A program made the translations under genes and the position numbers. A stretch of 39,889 nucleotides of DNA from Microbacterium ginsengisoli (GTDB taxonomy: Bacteria > Actinomycetota > Actinomycetes > Actinomycetales > Microbacteriaceae). The notes beneath the pieces were generated by a model. That model was not told the origin of the DNA. It made no database searches and saw only the letters and a list, made by a program, of their open reading frames with translations. The DNA is taken from positions 1 to 39,889 of the forward strand of contig NZ_JYIY01000059.1 in the NCBI RefSeq assembly GCF_000956535.1. The letters are read 5' to 3'. Within the stretch, counting starts at the first letter, position 1, and the number at the start of each line of letters is the position of its first letter. This document shows, piece by piece, positions 39,776 to 39,889 of this stretch.

Positions 39776-39889
39776 GATTTCTGGCAGGCCGGTTGTGAGG
39801 GCATGATCGGCGTCTGAGATGCCGGGAGGCTGTTGATGGGAAGGCCGCCGGTGATCCCGCCGGAGAAGAAGACGCGGATCGTGCTCGCG
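39763..39889 (+). mobile_element. Left end of an insertion sequence (IS3-type), truncated by window edge
   Basis: From about 39763 (TGTCCCGCGTCAAGATTTCT) the sequence no longer fits the M23 gene, and it leads into a transposase-like ORF with a GGGAGG RBS. A 5'-TG terminus is usual for IS3-family elements. The exact end and the inverted repeat cannot be proved without the other end. Confidence 0.55.
39835..39889 (+). CDS. Transposase OrfA N-terminus, IS3 type (cut by window edge)
   Basis: Eighteen codons from ATG 39835 encode MGRPPVIPPEKKTRIVLA. This opening is typical of the small HTH first ORF (OrfA) of one group of IS3-family elements. GGGAGG lies 7 nt upstream. It is divergent from the truncated M23 gene. 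Confidence 0.6.

Larger units (their letters stand above)
12384..39889. mobile_element. Integrative conjugative element inserted in glnA 3' end (right end outside window)
   Basis: The element begins at the glnA homology break, and integrase and excisionase-like genes follow immediately. It contains type IV secretion genes (VirD4-like, VirB4-like, SCO6880-like, TrbL/VirB6-like, two pilin-like proteins, an M23 peptidase), DNA-establishment genes (SSB, DprA-like, methyltransferase/helicase) and two metal-resistance cargoes. Most backbone genes run leftward. A relaxase and the second attachment site are not seen and are presumably to the right. At least 27.5 kb of the element is in the window. 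Confidence 0.85.

Noticed and set aside
12384..39889. A relaxase gene in the ICE
   Set aside because: None of the frames shows MOB-type His clusters or a helicase-fused relaxase; it probably lies beyond the right edge.
1..39889. A CRISPR array
   Set aside because: No evenly spaced direct repeats with unique spacers were seen; the only short repeats (3386-3472) are inside a gene and irregularly spaced.

Overview
The window reads as high-GC actinobacterial chromosome, most likely Microbacteriaceae (Microbacterium or a close relative). The grounds are strong G/C bias at third codon positions, a glnA2-glnE pair convergent with the main glnA, a polyphosphate glucokinase, an actinobacterial type A RNase P RNA, and an actinobacterial 3'-5' exonuclease/DNA polymerase fusion. 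The genus call is inference.

Layout. (1) 1 to about 3877 is the right end of one integrated element. It holds a leftward block of six unrecognised phage- or satellite-like genes and ends at a 3' half of a tRNA-Val(UAC) gene (3878-3925) that lacks its 5' half, which marks an attachment site. (2) 3926-12383 is core chromosome: a zinc-ribbon coiled-coil protein, the exonuclease/polymerase fusion, rnpB, ppgK, a small SPOR-like protein, glnA2 and glnE. (3) At 12363-12384 the last six codons and stop of the main glnA (minus strand) survive beside its terminator, and homology then stops. From here to the end of the window lies an integrative conjugative element (ICE) inserted in the 3' end of glnA. 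It starts with a small HTH excisionase-like gene and a tyrosine integrase.

The ICE backbone contains an HTH/PIN toxin-antitoxin-like pair, a DprA-like protein, a very large DarB-like DNA methyltransferase/helicase, a DUF4913 protein, SSB, a VirD4-type coupling protein, a split VirB4-type ATPase (SCO6880-like subunit plus ATPase subunit), a TrbL/VirB6-like membrane protein, two tandem small two-helix membrane proteins (pilin-like), and an M23 peptidase. The peptidase gene is cut at its 5' end by an insertion sequence entering at the right edge. No relaxase is visible in the window.

Two metal-resistance cargoes interrupt the backbone. One is a 3,088-bp transposon (23250-26337) with 26-bp inverted ends resembling IS21-family ends and a perfect 5-bp target duplication. 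It carries cmtR-cadA-lspA, has no transposase, and splits a small acidic ORF whose frame is restored exactly on excision in silico. The other (29321-33536) carries cmtR2, a short CDF transporter, a Cys-containing small protein, merB, merA, a divergent merR and a small zinc-ribbon gene.

The most unusual signals are the transposase-less cadmium transposon, and a 19-residue near-identical C-terminal motif shared by the otherwise unrelated DprA-like and methyltransferase/helicase proteins. The motif could be a transfer or targeting signal for proteins that help the incoming DNA establish in a recipient. The dprA gene also shows a probable 2-bp frameshift near its start.
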